Of a stretch of 64,000 nucleotides of DNA, positions 17,643 through 26,791 are shown piece by piece (within the stretch, counting starts at the first letter, position 1; each line of letters opens with the position of its first letter). Made by a program: the position numbers and the translations under genes. The stretch is from Candidatus Peribacteria bacterium (GTDB lineage Bacteria > Patescibacteriota > Gracilibacteria > Peribacterales > Peribacteraceae), in the NCBI GenBank assembly GCA_020632295.1, contig JACKFU010000001.1, positions 372,001 through 436,000 on the forward strand, given 5' to 3'. The notes beneath the pieces are model-generated. The model did no database searches and was not told where the DNA came from. It saw only the letters and a program-made list of their open reading frames with translations.

Positions 17643-18047
17643 ATGCTCCATAAATTCCTGATCCAAAAAACACAGACCGCGCACATGCAGTTTTTGCGAT
17701 ACTTCTTTGTTGGTGGGACAGCAGCAGTTGTAGATTTGCTTGTATTTACTGTTTTGGTCAAAAATTTTAATGTTCACTATATTCTTGCAGCATTTGTTGC
17801 GTACATGGTTGGTCTTGCCTGGAATCATGTTCTCTGTGTGATCTGGGTCTTTGAGAGCAAGCACCACCGTACAAAAGAGATTCTCATGGTCTTTGGTATT
17901 GCTGTTGGAGGGCTGCTTTTGACCTGGCTCATTCTCTGGCTTCTCATTGACCTTGCCGGAATTGATGCAGTAATTTCCAAGATGGTCTCCCAAATTCTGG
18001 TACTGTTTTGGAACTTCACGATGAGAAAGTTTTATGTCTTCCACTAA
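17643..18047 (+). CDS. GtrA-like membrane protein
   Basis: 134 aa with four hydrophobic segments. [22 protein letters not shown] near the N-terminus and the closing [10 protein letters not shown] are typical of the GtrA family, small proteins thought to move polyprenyl-linked sugars across the membrane. The 3' end overlaps the oxidoreductase gene by 14 bp. A leaderless start is indicated by TATAGT seven bases before ATG. Confidence 0.83.
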   Translation: MLHKFLIQKTQTAHMQFLRYFFVGGTAAVVDLLVFTVLVKNFNVHYILAAFVAYMVGLAWNHVLCVIWVFESKHHRTKEILMVFGIAVGGLLLTWLILWLLIDLAGIDAVISKMVSQILVLFWNFTMRKFYVFH

Positions 18048-19710
18048 GGTTGCCGTCATCGCCGGTGCAGGCCCTGCAGGACTTACTGCTGCCTACGAGC
18101 TTCTTAAACGCACGGACATCAAACCGATTGTCCTAGAGGCGACTGATGCAATCGGTGGCATTGCACAAACCTATAACTACAAAGGTAATCGTATCGACAT
18201 TGGCGGTCATCGCTTCTTTAGCAAAAGCAAACGGGTGATGGACTGGTGGTTTAATATTCTCCCATTGCAGGGAGCACCGGCAGCAGATACCGAAGAGATG
18301 CAGCATGAGATTGACTATGCGACAGAGGTAGTTGTGAAGTGGTTATGTCCGGAGTGTGCTCTAGAAGGTGCAGAGGGTACAGGGGGTACAGAGGTGAGAA
18401 TGCAGGCTCCCGACCCCGAGAAAGAACACGATGTCATGCTCCAGCGACCTCGCAAATCTCGTATCTACTTTCAGCGAAACTTCTTCCCGTATCCTATTGG
18501 CATTACACTCAAGATTGCGTGGCGACTCGGGCTTATCAATACGACACTTATTGGTCTTAGTTATATCAAGGCACAAGTGTTCAAAAGAAAAGACGAAACG
18601 CATCTCGATGCATTCATGATTAATAGGTTTGGGATGCGTCTATATAAAACATTCTTTGAAGATTACACCGAGAAGGTGTGGGGAGTGCCGTGCAGTCAGA
18701 TTAAAGCAGACTGGGGTGCGCAGCGCATTAAAGGACTGTCGCTTCGTCGTGCTGTTGTTCACGCCGTTAAAGACCTCTTAAGTTCAGACTTCTCTAAGGC
18801 GCAAGCGGAACGTGAGACGAGTCTCATCACCAGGTTTTACTACCCGAAGTTTGGCCCCGGACAAATGTGGGAAACGGTATCAGCTCAGATTCAACAATGT
18901 GGTGGGGAGGTGCATATGAAGAAGCGGGTGGTAGGTGTGAGGTGGAAAGGTGCAGAGGTAACAGAAGAGTCAGACGAGCGTAAATTGATTCAGGGTGTAA
19001 CAGTTGAGGATGTTGAAACAGGTGAGACGGAAGAAGTGGAGTGTGATTATTTCTTCTCGACCATGCCGGTACGGCACCTCATTACGCATATGCGTCCGTT
19101 ACCGCCGGATCGCGTAACAGAAGTTGCCGAAGGACTTATCTACAGAGACTTTCTTACTGTCGGATTACTGCTGAACAAGCTTAACGTGCAAGAGAAGGGG
19201 AAAGATCCTGCAACAAGCGTTCCCGATAACTGGATCTACGTGCAAGACAGAGGAGTTAAAGTCGGACGTATTCAGGTCTTTAATAACTGGAGTCCCTATA
19301 TGGTAGAAGATCGTAAGAATACTGTCTGGATAGGGCTTGAGTACTTTGTGAACGAAGGGGACGAACTCTGGGTAAAGCCGGATGCTGACATGATTGCACA
19401 GGGTATTGCCGAGCTTGAGCAGATCGGTTTTATTTCAAAAGAAGATGTTATTGATTCTTGTGTACTGCGTATGCCAAAAGCGTACCCGGCGTACTTTGGG
19501 AGTTACGATCAGCTTGATACGGTACGGGATTACTCACTGCAGTTTGAAAACCTTTTTCTTATCGGACGTAACGGTATGCATCGCTATAACAATCAAGATC
19601 ACTCAATGCTCACTGCTATGACTGCGGTCGATAATATTGTTGCCGGTATTACGGATCACAAAAATATCTGGGAGGTCAACGCGGAGCGGACGTACCATGA
19701 GGAGAAGTGA
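18034..19710 (+). CDS. FAD/NAD(P)-dependent oxidoreductase (UGM/protoporphyrinogen-oxidase-like)
   Basis: 558 aa. The dinucleotide-binding loop [16 protein letters not shown] is at the N-terminus, followed by [15 protein letters not shown], typical of amine-oxidase-like flavoproteins found in O-antigen and lipid-sugar clusters. Toward the C-terminus, [18 protein letters not shown] is the second FAD contact. The substrate is unknown; related proteins lie beside glycosyltransferases. Residues about 110-125 contain a low-complexity Gly/Glu/Thr insertion encoded by a repeated GGTACAGAG-like word (18363-18394), so this loop may be recently expanded. Confidence 0.75.
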   Translation: MSSTKVAVIAGAGPAGLTAAYELLKRTDIKPIVLEATDAIGGIAQTYNYKGNRIDIGGHRFFSKSKRVMDWWFNILPLQGAPAADTEEMQHEIDYATEVVVKWLCPECALEGAEGTGGTEVRMQAPDPEKEHDVMLQRPRKSRIYFQRNFFPYPIGITLKIAWRLGLINTTLIGLSYIKAQVFKRKDETHLDAFMINRFGMRLYKTFFEDYTEKVWGVPCSQIKADWGAQRIKGLSLRRAVVHAVKDLLSSDFSKAQAERETSLITRFYYPKFGPGQMWETVSAQIQQCGGEVHMKKRVVGVRWKGAEVTEESDERKLIQGVTVEDVETGETEEVECDYFFSTMPVRHLITHMRPLPPDRVTEVAEGLIYRDFLTVGLLLNKLNVQEKGKDPATSVPDNWIYVQDRGVKVGRIQVFNNWSPYMVEDRKNTVWIGLEYFVNEGDELWVKPDADMIAQGIAELEQIGFISKEDVIDSCVLRMPKAYPAYFGSYDQLDTVRDYSLQFENLFLIGRNGMHRYNNQDHSMLTAMTAVDNIVAGITDHKNIWEVNAERTYHEEK

Positions 19711-19725
19711 CCTGCCTAATACTTT

Positions 19726-19935
19726 TTACTGGTATCTATTATTTAATCTGTTAATACCGATTTGCGCATCTACAGGAGTAACCTCTTTATCATCATTAAG
19801 ATCTCGTTTGCTTTTGAGAGAATCCGGTTCTACGGGACCGCCATGATGTTCATTGAGGTGATTAATAATGCTAGAACAAAAATACTTATCGATGCGTTCC
19901 GAAGTGAGCTTGCACCTCCATCGGAGTATCCCATA
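19726..19935 (-). pseudogene. possible small membrane protein remnant split over two frames
   Basis: The 322-bp gap between the oxidoreductase and the next gene holds two overlapping minus-strand frames. One starts at about 19935 and gives a 34-residue peptide with a hydrophobic stretch (ISIFVLALLITSMNIMAV). The second continues in another frame with a charged, protein-like tail (SLKSKRDLNDDKEVTPVDAQ) to a stop at 19726. A single frameshift would join them into a one-helix protein of about 70 aa. This may be a decayed gene, a frameshifted gene or chance. Nothing else is visible in the gap. Confidence 0.25.
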
Positions 19936-20032
19936 CAGGAATCGGTATAGGTAGCCCCAGCAATTACACAAACAATATGTGTGACTCAGCAGGAAATGTC
20001 TATGTGTATGTATGTTGATATATCTCCAAAAG

Positions 20033-20836
20033 CTACTCGGCTTCCTGATACTGCCTAGTGCTACTATTTCGTCTACGCAACAAGTACAATTGTGCGCGAA
20101 GCATTGGAATAGTAATGTTTTCATCGCCAAGCTCCTTTTGAATTAACTGATAATTTGGCATTCCGACATGCGGTCTTGTTTGGTGCTGAAATTGTTCTTG
20201 TTCTGCAAGTGCTAATAGTTTTTCATTCAGTCCTCTGCCTTCCCAATCAATACTTTTTCTCGGCATTGGTATGTTTTGAGATTTATATATGTTTTTTCGC
20301 ATTCGTGCCCATTGTGATTTTATCGTTGCAGCGTCTACGTCATCTATACTCAATTCTTCATTGAAGTACAAAGCTATCTTATGTAAGTCAGGGAGGCCTT
20401 TTTGAAGGCCGGAATTATGCTGGAAATTTTCATCATGCACTAACCAGAGAAGCTCAGCATTTTGCTCGCCCTCCCAATAATGATCACCTCTCTTAGAAAT
20501 CATTTTTTGCTGATGACCGTCTGTTAATCCATGTTCTCTCCCTGCCTTAGACCATTTTTGACCATTGATTGTTTCTAACTCATCTGATGTTAGATTTCTT
20601 CGTACTACTTCGCCGACTGCTGCTCGCAATCTGTCGATATTATCACATTGTGTTCTAATTTCCAGTTTATCCTTTAGTGTCAATGCACACTGTATATAGG
20701 GTATTTTTTTCTGTGTCATTTTTATGATTTCATTAACAAGATTACTATCATTTTCAATGAGATCAGCATTTCTATGGAGGCAATGTATTGCCGATATTTC
20801 ATCGTCAGAACGAGTATGACTACCTATAGTGCTCAT
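20033..20836 (-). CDS. uncharacterised protein with two tandem helical repeats
   Basis: 267 aa, not recognised. The C-terminal half carries two similar units of about 60-65 residues. Each starts with a Trp-Glu-Gly (YWEGEQN..., DWEGRGLN...), continues with a Leu-rich helix and an FQHxxxxxxGxPxxxxI motif, and ends in a basic helix (WARMRKN..., LYLLRRRN...). The layout resembles tandem SANT/Myb-like or other helix-turn-helix repeats, so DNA binding is a guess. Its DNA is AT-richer than the polysaccharide genes around it, suggesting a later arrival. TATCAT (20843-20848) is six bases before ATG 20836, so it carries its own promoter. Confidence 0.6.
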   Translation of the reverse strand: MSTIGSHTRSDDEISAIHCLHRNADLIENDSNLVNEIIKMTQKKIPYIQCALTLKDKLEIRTQCDNIDRLRAAVGEVVRRNLTSDELETINGQKWSKAGREHGLTDGHQQKMISKRGDHYWEGEQNAELLWLVHDENFQHNSGLQKGLPDLHKIALYFNEELSIDDVDAATIKSQWARMRKNIYKSQNIPMPRKSIDWEGRGLNEKLLALAEQEQFQHQTRPHVGMPNYQLIQKELGDENITIPMLRAQLYLLRRRNSSTRQYQEAE

Positions 20837-20874
20837 ATTAGTATGATAATTTAAATATTATATTTGTCAACTAT

Positions 20875-21801
20875 CTACGTATTTGCCGTATACCACTCCA
20901 CAGAGCGCTTTATTCCCTCCTCAAACGGTACTTGTGGATCGTACCCAAAGGTTGCTTTTGCTTTAGAAATATCGGCGATGTAGTGGGTGACTTCTCCGGT
21001 ACGTGAATCTGTAATATTGATATCGGAGTTGCTACCGAGAAGTTCCTTCATCTTCTCTGCTAAGTGCAGGATGGTAGTACCTTCGCCGTACGCCAAGTTG
21101 TACGTTTCGTTTTTTGCTTTGTCCCAGTTGGCAATTGCTTTTGTTACTCCCTGCACAGCATCATCAATGTAGGTGAAGTCCAGGCATTTATCTCTTCCAA
21201 AGACATTCAGTGTTTCCCCTGCTTTTGCCTGGCGGAAGTAGAGGGGAACGACACGAATAGAGTCATCGTACATGCCGTAGACATTGGAGAAGCGAATGAT
21301 GATGGTTTCCATGTCGTAACAGCGTTTGTACGCTTCAAACAGTGCCTCGCCGGCAATTTTGCTGGCAGTGTAGGGACTTTCGCAGGTCATGAAGTGTGCT
21401 TTATCCTCACTGTACGCAACTCCCTCCGGGAGGTGAATATTGCCGTAGGTTTCTCGCGAGGAGGCAAACATCAGTTTTTTAATACCGTGCTTGCGGGCGA
21501 ATTCGAGAATATTAAACGTGTCTTGCATGTTATCAAACGCACGGTCTGGGTTTTCCACCAGTTCATAGACGCGGGCATTTGCTGCCAGGTGAATAATCAA
21601 CTCCACATCGGAGAGCTGAGGGCTGAGACCTGAGAGCTGAGATGCGTCTCTAAGATCGATATCAATGCGCAGGTTCTCTACTGCTCCATTCCATTTACAT
21701 GGTTCCCAATCTGCGCCAATGACCTCGTGCCCCTGTGAAAGCAGTGTTTCGCAGAGCCTGGTGCCAATGGTGCCGGACGAGCCGGTGACCAATATTTTCA
21801 T
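20875..21801 (-). CDS. NAD-dependent nucleotide-sugar epimerase/dehydratase
   Basis: 308 aa extended SDR. GSSGTIGTRLCETLL is the NAD loop. FASSRETYG and SPYTASKIAGEALF supply the Ser/Tyr/Lys triad, RFSNVYG and LDFTYIDDAVQGV follow. This is the layout of UDP-glucose 4-epimerase and relatives, but the exact sugar cannot be read. Codons near residue 60 lie in a degenerate CTGAGAG-type repeat (21606-21640) that spells QLSGLSPQLSD. A TACGGT hexamer seven bases before ATG 21801 mirrors one for the divergent gene. Confidence 0.8.
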   Translation of the reverse strand: MKILVTGSSGTIGTRLCETLLSQGHEVIGADWEPCKWNGAVENLRIDIDLRDASQLSGLSPQLSDVELIIHLAANARVYELVENPDRAFDNMQDTFNILEFARKHGIKKLMFASSRETYGNIHLPEGVAYSEDKAHFMTCESPYTASKIAGEALFEAYKRCYDMETIIIRFSNVYGMYDDSIRVVPLYFRQAKAGETLNVFGRDKCLDFTYIDDAVQGVTKAIANWDKAKNETYNLAYGEGTTILHLAEKMKELLGSNSDINITDSRTGEVTHYIADISKAKATFGYDPQVPFEEGIKRSVEWYTANT

Positions 21802-21847
21802 CGTGCATACCGTAGCCGAAGGGGATCAGTTGCGCTACGGTATTGCT
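21802..21847. promoter_or_regulatory. symmetrical divergent promoter with inverted repeat
   Basis: ATACCGTAGC (21808-21817) and GCTACGGTAT (21834-21843) are a perfect 10-bp inverted repeat. Read outward, each arm places TACGGT 6-7 bp before its start codon (minus ATG 21801, plus ATG 21848). The arms may therefore be the two -10 elements, a shared operator, or both. Confidence 0.5.
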
Positions 21848-22939
21848 ATGCTTTCTTTGATACTGCCAACGTACAACGAAGCGGAGAACCTACCTGAGCT
21901 GCTTCCGAAAATCGAAGAAGCTCTCAAGGACATTCCCCACGAGGTGATTATTGTGGACGATGATAGTCCGGATGGAACCTGGCGGGTGGCACAAGAGCTT
22001 GGCCTCAAAAGAGATGACGTACACGTTATCCGTCGTGTGGGTCGTCGTGGCCTTTCCTCTGCTGTCATTGAAGGGTTTCTCTCTGCCAAGGGTGATGTCT
22101 TTGCAGTGATGGATGCCGATGGGCAACACGATATGACACTTCTGCCAAAGCTGTATCATGCTGTAGAGACAGGTGGTGGCATTGCGATTGGCTCGCGTTA
22201 CACAGACGGTGGCAGTGTTGGTGAGTGGGATGAACGTCGTCACACGTTGAGCCGCATCGCGACCACACTTGCCATTAAACTTTGTAAGGTAAAAGTGAGT
22301 GATCCGATGAGTGGATTCTTTGCGATTCGTCGGCAGCTCTTTCAGGGGATTGTCGGCAACTTAAATCCCAAAGGCTTTAAAATTCTGCTCGATCTCTTGG
22401 TGCATGTTCCCTCATCAACCAAGGTAAAAGAAATTCCATTTACGTTTGCATCACGGCTTCACGGTGAGAGTAAACTGTCGAGAAGAGTGCAGTTGGAATT
22501 TTTGGAGTACCTGTACGATGTTACCCTCGGCAGATACATTCCCCTCACGTTTGTGAAGTACTGTATTGTCGGTGGACTTGGTGTATTTGTGCACATGGGA
22601 ACGTACGTATTCGTTTCCCACTTCTTTAAAGAAGGTGCAGATTTGTCGCTGATGGGATTCCGGTTCTCTGTGATTATTGCTATTGAGGTGGCAATTTTGT
22701 TCAACTTCTATCTCAATAACATCTGGACGTTTGCCATTTCTCGGCTTAAGGGAATGCAGGCTCTGGTGGGATTTGCAAAGTATAACTTCGCCTGTGTCTT
22801 TGGTGCGGTCGCTAACTACGCCGTAAGCTCTTACCTCTTTGCACTGAATTGGCATGATACGGTTGCCGTTATCATCGGAGCATTTACCGGTGTTGTTTGG
22901 AATTATACTATGAGTCGATTTATTGCATGGAGGACCTAG
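21848..22939 (+). CDS. GT2 polyprenol-phosphate sugar transferase fused to GtrA
   Basis: 363 aa. Residues about 1-215 are a GT2 domain of the dolichyl-phosphate mannosyltransferase type: LILPTYNEAENLPELL, VDDDSPDGTW, VMDADGQHD, GSRYTDGGSVGEW. From about 230 to the end there are four membrane helices of the GtrA family (FVKYCIVGGLGVFVHMGTY ... YNFACVFGAVANY). The fusion makes a lipid-linked sugar and probably helps to flip it. GT-C enzymes in the window (23265, 11132, 49036) are candidate users. ATG 21848 begins right before the GT2 motif. Confidence 0.88.
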   Translation: MLSLILPTYNEAENLPELLPKIEEALKDIPHEVIIVDDDSPDGTWRVAQELGLKRDDVHVIRRVGRRGLSSAVIEGFLSAKGDVFAVMDADGQHDMTLLPKLYHAVETGGGIAIGSRYTDGGSVGEWDERRHTLSRIATTLAIKLCKVKVSDPMSGFFAIRRQLFQGIVGNLNPKGFKILLDLLVHVPSSTKVKEIPFTFASRLHGESKLSRRVQLEFLEYLYDVTLGRYIPLTFVKYCIVGGLGVFVHMGTYVFVSHFFKEGADLSLMGFRFSVIIAIEVAILFNFYLNNIWTFAISRLKGMQALVGFAKYNFACVFGAVANYAVSSYLFALNWHDTVAVIIGAFTGVVWNYTMSRFIAWRT

Positions 22940-22973
22940 GTATTAGAGTTTTAGAGTGTTAGAGTGTTAGGTA
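22940..22973. repeat. TTAGAGTGT short tandem repeat
   Basis: Degenerate tandem copies of TTAGAGTGT directly before ATG 22975. The same word is repeated at about 34208-34237 and 47804-47833. See findings. Confidence 0.6.
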
Positions 22974-22974
22974 T

Positions 22975-23277
22975 ATGCTACGTCGGTATCAATGGTGGGT
23001 ATTTGGAGCGTTCTGCTTGGTTACGGCTGGCATTCTCTTTCTGCGTCTTTGGACGATGCTTCCGCTTTATCTTGATAATGATCTTCGTACGCGTGCGAGT
23101 GTTCTTATTCAGGCAACGGTTGCACGCGAAGGTTGGCTTTCTTCAGGGGTATCCCTCAAGCAGATTTCCAGTGAAGGAGCGGTGCTGCTGTATACGTCGC
23201 ACCACCGTGGAAGAGACCTTGTTCAATGCTACTCCCTCTCTTTTACTACCGGACAATTATCTTCATGTCCTCAGTAA
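22975..23277 (+). CDS. small membrane-anchored protein, unknown
   Basis: 100 aa. One N-terminal membrane segment (WWVFGAFCLVTAGILFLRLW) is followed by an outside domain of about 70 residues with no motif I know. It overlaps the following GT-C gene by 13 bp and lies between it and the GT2-GtrA gene, so it is probably an accessory subunit of the same glycosylation step. Start ATG 22975 follows a short tandem repeat; no Shine-Dalgarno. Confidence 0.6.
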   Translation: MLRRYQWWVFGAFCLVTAGILFLRLWTMLPLYLDNDLRTRASVLIQATVAREGWLSSGVSLKQISSEGAVLLYTSHHRGRDLVQCYSLSFTTGQLSSCPQ

Positions 23278-24497
23278 CACTGTCACGCATCGGCCGCATA
23301 CTTCTTGTGATTTTTCTGGAGGGGATAGCTGTACTTCTTGCACTCTATCAAGGACTTTCTGGCGTCTACACGGACGAAGCGAAGTACCTTCTTAACATTC
23401 CGTACCCGCATCCACCACTTGCACGAAGTTTGTTTCATGCGATGGAGTTTTTGCCTCAGCAAGAATTACTCGTTCGCATTGTTCTTGCGACGCTGCTTAT
23501 TCAGGCAGTATGGCTTGTTGGCTCTTTGGCACGAAATCTTAGCATTGAAAAACGGGTGACACTTTGTGGGTTTTGGCTCTTTTCTGGGGCAGTACTCTTT
23601 CAGGCCGGAACCATAATGATGGCACCACTCACCGCACTGCAGGGACTTCTTTTTGTGTGGCTGTACTTTCGAGAGGAAAACGTATCTTTGGGATGGATTG
23701 CACTGATGTGGCTTGCGTCACTGTTTACTGCGTACCAAGCAATTTTGTATCTCCCGATTGTTTTTGTTCTTATTTGGAGAAGCCCTGAGAGTTTTTTGAA
23801 AAAGGTTATTGCATTTTGCATTCCACTTTTGTTGGTCGTTCTCTACGTGCTGACGAACCCTCTTGCCATTGCAAGCTTCACGAGCGCCGGTGGCCAAAAT
23901 GCAGCCCTTTCTCTTGGGACTATTGCCAAGCAAGCGTTCTCTTCGTGGCTCTTTGCGGGCAGTGCAGTGTTTTCTGTCGTTGGCACCGTTGCAGTATTTC
24001 GATCAAAAAAACGAGAACTCATTGGTAGTTTTCTCCTTGTGGCGCTGTTTCTCTGTGTGTCATTCCGTGCGTACTACAGCATCTTGTTCCTACCACTGTT
24101 TGTTGCCGGTGTCATTGCGCACAGTGAAACTCTGAAGAGAGAATCTCTTTTTCTTGCACTGCACATCCTTGCTGCTGTGTACATCTTTTCAGTTGCCTCG
24201 CTCCAGTTTTATGAAAACACGGCTCGTACGGTGATGCGCACTGTCAATCAATCATCACAAGAAGGAGTTGTTCTTATTGCAGGAGGGTTTGGGCACCAGT
24301 GGCAGTACGAAAGCACGTCGCCCATATTTCGCTATCGCCCAGCGTTACTTTCGAAAGCAAAAGCAGTGGTTTGCTTAGAAGAATGCCCGGGGATAGATCG
24401 GTATGCGTTTTACCAAGTCAGCAACCTCGCCCAGGAAGTGTGGATTAGGCAACATATCCCTTATACCACTCCACAAACTTCGGTACGCCATCGCTGA
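23265..24497 (+). CDS. GT39/PMT-like membrane glycosyltransferase
   Basis: About 410 aa with 9-11 hydrophobic helices. In the first external loop the motif GVYTDEAKYLLNIPYPHPPL carries the Asp-Glu pair that GT-C enzymes of the PMT/ArnT group use for catalysis. The enzyme would take a sugar from a polyprenyl phosphate, plausibly made by the adjacent GT2-GtrA protein. ATG 23265 overlaps the previous gene. The 3' end overlaps the convergent epimerase by 53 bp, the longest overlap in the window. Confidence 0.72.
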   Translation: MSSVTLSRIGRILLVIFLEGIAVLLALYQGLSGVYTDEAKYLLNIPYPHPPLARSLFHAMEFLPQQELLVRIVLATLLIQAVWLVGSLARNLSIEKRVTLCGFWLFSGAVLFQAGTIMMAPLTALQGLLFVWLYFREENVSLGWIALMWLASLFTAYQAILYLPIVFVLIWRSPESFLKKVIAFCIPLLLVVLYVLTNPLAIASFTSAGGQNAALSLGTIAKQAFSSWLFAGSAVFSVVGTVAVFRSKKRELIGSFLLVALFLCVSFRAYYSILFLPLFVAGVIAHSETLKRESLFLALHILAAVYIFSVASLQFYENTARTVMRTVNQSSQEGVVLIAGGFGHQWQYESTSPIFRYRPALLSKAKAVVCLEECPGIDRYAFYQVSNLAQEVWIRQHIPYTTPQTSVRHR

Positions 24498-25404
24498 TGG
24501 GGGTTTTTGGGCTGTAACCTAGCATCTCTTTTGCCTTTGAGATATCTGCTGATGTGCGAGGTACATCTCCAAGTTGCATAGGCATCATGTTCTTCTTCGC
24601 TTCTTTCCCACAGGCTTTTTCGACGGTGGCGATAAAATCCATCAGCTCTTCTTGCCTTCCACAGCCGAGGTTGAAGACTTCGTTTTCGTAGTTCTTATCG
24701 AGGGACGCAACAACTCCTGACACAATATCATCAACGTAGGTAAAGTCGCGTTGCTGCTTTCCTTCTCCAAAGACATTGATGGATCTGTCGTTCAAAATAG
24801 CATCGGTAAAGAGGAAGAGTGCCATGTCGGGTCTACCGTACGGACCGTAGACCGTAAAGAATCGAAGACCCGTACAGTGAATGCCAAATAGATTGTTGTA
24901 CACACTTGCGTGCAGTTCATTGGATTTTTTCGTCATGCCATACAGTGATACCTGATTATCAGTGTTCTGTGTTTCTTTAGATGGAAACTCTTTGCTGTTC
25001 CCGTACACGGAACTTGATGATGCATAAATCAGTCCGCCTACCTCACGTGTTTTGACGAGTTCAATGACATTTCCAAATCCTCCGATGTTATCGGCGAGGA
25101 ATTCTTCTGGGTTTTCGACCGAATGTCTGACGCCTGCCTGTGCAGCGAGGTGACAGACGCGCGTATCATCTCCACTTCCCAGTTGATTGAATGCATCTTC
25201 GAGGGCGGAGACATCTTTCAGGTCTCCCCGAATGAGTGTGAAATTATCGTACTCTTCTAAAATTGCATTGCGCGCATCTTTCAACTTTGGATCGTAGTAC
25301 TGATTGAAGTTATCGAAACCAATGACCGTATCACCACGCTCGAGAAGGTGCTTCGTTGTATGGAAGCCAATGAAGCCAGCCGATCCTGTGAGTAAAATTT
25401 TCAT
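24445..25404 (-). CDS. UDP-glucuronate 4-epimerase-like
   Basis: 319 aa extended SDR. GSAGFIGFHTTKHLLERG, GFDNFNQYYDPKLKDAR and YASSSSVYGNSKEFPS are close to the CapI/UDP-glucuronate epimerase group. Catalytic YGMTKKSNE, YGPYGRPDMALFLFTDAI and RDFTYVDDIVSGV follow. Its ATG overlaps the stop of the upstream UDP-glucose dehydrogenase (ATGA). The two form a two-step path UDP-Glc to UDP-GlcA to UDP-GalA. Strong context and motif support. Confidence 0.85.
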   Translation of the reverse strand: MKILLTGSAGFIGFHTTKHLLERGDTVIGFDNFNQYYDPKLKDARNAILEEYDNFTLIRGDLKDVSALEDAFNQLGSGDDTRVCHLAAQAGVRHSVENPEEFLADNIGGFGNVIELVKTREVGGLIYASSSSVYGNSKEFPSKETQNTDNQVSLYGMTKKSNELHASVYNNLFGIHCTGLRFFTVYGPYGRPDMALFLFTDAILNDRSINVFGEGKQQRDFTYVDDIVSGVVASLDKNYENEVFNLGCGRQEELMDFIATVEKACGKEAKKNMMPMQLGDVPRTSADISKAKEMLGYSPKTPISDGVPKFVEWYKGYVA

Positions 25405-26708
25405 AGACCAATGCCATAATATGTCAGCCCTACTTCTTCCACTTCAGCTGGGTCGTAGATATTTCGACCGTCAAAGAGGAGGTTTCCTTTCATCACTTCT
25501 TTAAGTTTCTTGAAATCTGCACCGCGGAACTCGTCCCACTCGGTCAGTACTACGACGGCATCTGCGTCACGTGCGCTGTCCATCATCTTCTCTATCCATT
25601 CAATACCGTCACCGACAATTGCTTTGGCGTTTTCCATGGCAATGGGGTCATGAGCGCGTACGCTGTGTCCAGCAGCTGTGAGCATGGGCAGTAAGTCGAG
25701 ACTTGGCGCTTCGCGCATGTCATCGGTACGGGGTTTAAAGGAGAGTCCCCAAATGGCAACCGTTGCATTGCTTGGTAGGGCATCCAGAATTTTTTTGAAG
25801 TACCGCTCACGTTGGTGCTGGTTGATATCGTGTGTTGCTTGTACCAGTGGTAGTGCTACTCCAGTTTCACGACTTAATGCAATGAGTGCTTTTACATCTT
25901 TTGGAAAACAGCTTCCACCGTAGCCGATTCCGGCGTGCAGGAAGCGCGGACCGATACGGTCATCCATGCCCATGCCGCGTGCGATGTCTCGCACGTTTCC
26001 CCCCGTTGCTTCGCAGAGCTCGGACATCATGTTGATGAACGAAATCTTATTGGCGAGAAACGCGTTGCTTGCGTACTTCACAATTTCTGCACTTTCCCGT
26101 TGCATCCACACAATTGGTTTTGTTGCTCGTGTCAGCGGCCTGTACATTTCTTCCATCAATTCTTTTGCTTCATTGTTTCCATTTATTCCAACGACGATGC
26201 GGTCAGGTTGCATGGTGTCGTGCACGGCATGGCCTTCGCGTAGGAACTCTGGGTTCGAGACAACGGGAATGGCAAAATCCACTCCGCGCTCTTGGAGTTT
26301 TTTTTGAATCAGCTCCTCACACCTCTTTCCTGTGCCAACCGGCACCGTTGACTTGTTGACGAAGACAATGTCGTGGTCCGCGAGTGCGGCAACGGACTCT
26401 GCAACAATGAACACTGCTTTTAAGTCCGCAGAGAAATCTTCGTTTGGTGGTGTTGCAACAGCAGAGAATACCACTTTAGAATTTGGCAGTGCTTCTGCCA
26501 GGTCTGTTGTAAAGCGGATACGTCCGGCGTCCAGGTTGCGCTTGAGTAGCTCTGGAAGTTCTGGTTCGTATATTGGACTGATGCCTTGTTTGAGCTTGGC
26601 TACTTTTGCCTCGTCGATATCGACACCCATCACCTCGTGTCCCAGCTCTGCGAAACAGACGGCGGAAACGAGGCCTACGTAGCCGGTACCGATGACAGTA
26701 ATCTTCAT
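25401..26708 (-). CDS. ugd: UDP-glucose 6-dehydrogenase
   Basis: 435 aa. The N-terminal GTGYVGLVSAVCFAELGHEV, FVNKSTVPVGTG, the catalytic-Cys motif GIGYGGSCFPKDVKALI near residue 255, and FKPRTDDMREAPSL are all standard for Ugd. It makes UDP-glucuronate for the epimerase that follows. TACGAT (26715-26720) sits six bases before ATG 26708 in a word-rich divergent spacer shared with the PfkB gene. Confidence 0.93.
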   Translation of the reverse strand: MKITVIGTGYVGLVSAVCFAELGHEVMGVDIDEAKVAKLKQGISPIYEPELPELLKRNLDAGRIRFTTDLAEALPNSKVVFSAVATPPNEDFSADLKAVFIVAESVAALADHDIVFVNKSTVPVGTGKRCEELIQKKLQERGVDFAIPVVSNPEFLREGHAVHDTMQPDRIVVGINGNNEAKELMEEMYRPLTRATKPIVWMQRESAEIVKYASNAFLANKISFINMMSELCEATGGNVRDIARGMGMDDRIGPRFLHAGIGYGGSCFPKDVKALIALSRETGVALPLVQATHDINQHQRERYFKKILDALPSNATVAIWGLSFKPRTDDMREAPSLDLLPMLTAAGHSVRAHDPIAMENAKAIVGDGIEWIEKMMDSARDADAVVVLTEWDEFRGADFKKLKEVMKGNLLFDGRNIYDPAEVEEVGLTYYGIGL

Positions 26709-26791
26709 GCGTATATCGTATTGCGTATTTAGTATTTCGTATATAAAAAATACTCTAGTTTATCGGGTATATACGATATACCGTATACGAT
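26709..26791. repeat. CGTATATCG-word-rich divergent spacer with two start-proximal promoters
   Basis: The 83-bp gap between ugd and the kinase gene is built largely from variants of CGTAT, ATATCG and TATACG. These make direct and inverted copies across the whole spacer (for example GTATATACGATATACCGT at its right end). Minus: TACGAT six bases before ATG 26708. Plus: TACCGT seven bases before ATG 26792. Confidence 0.5.
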
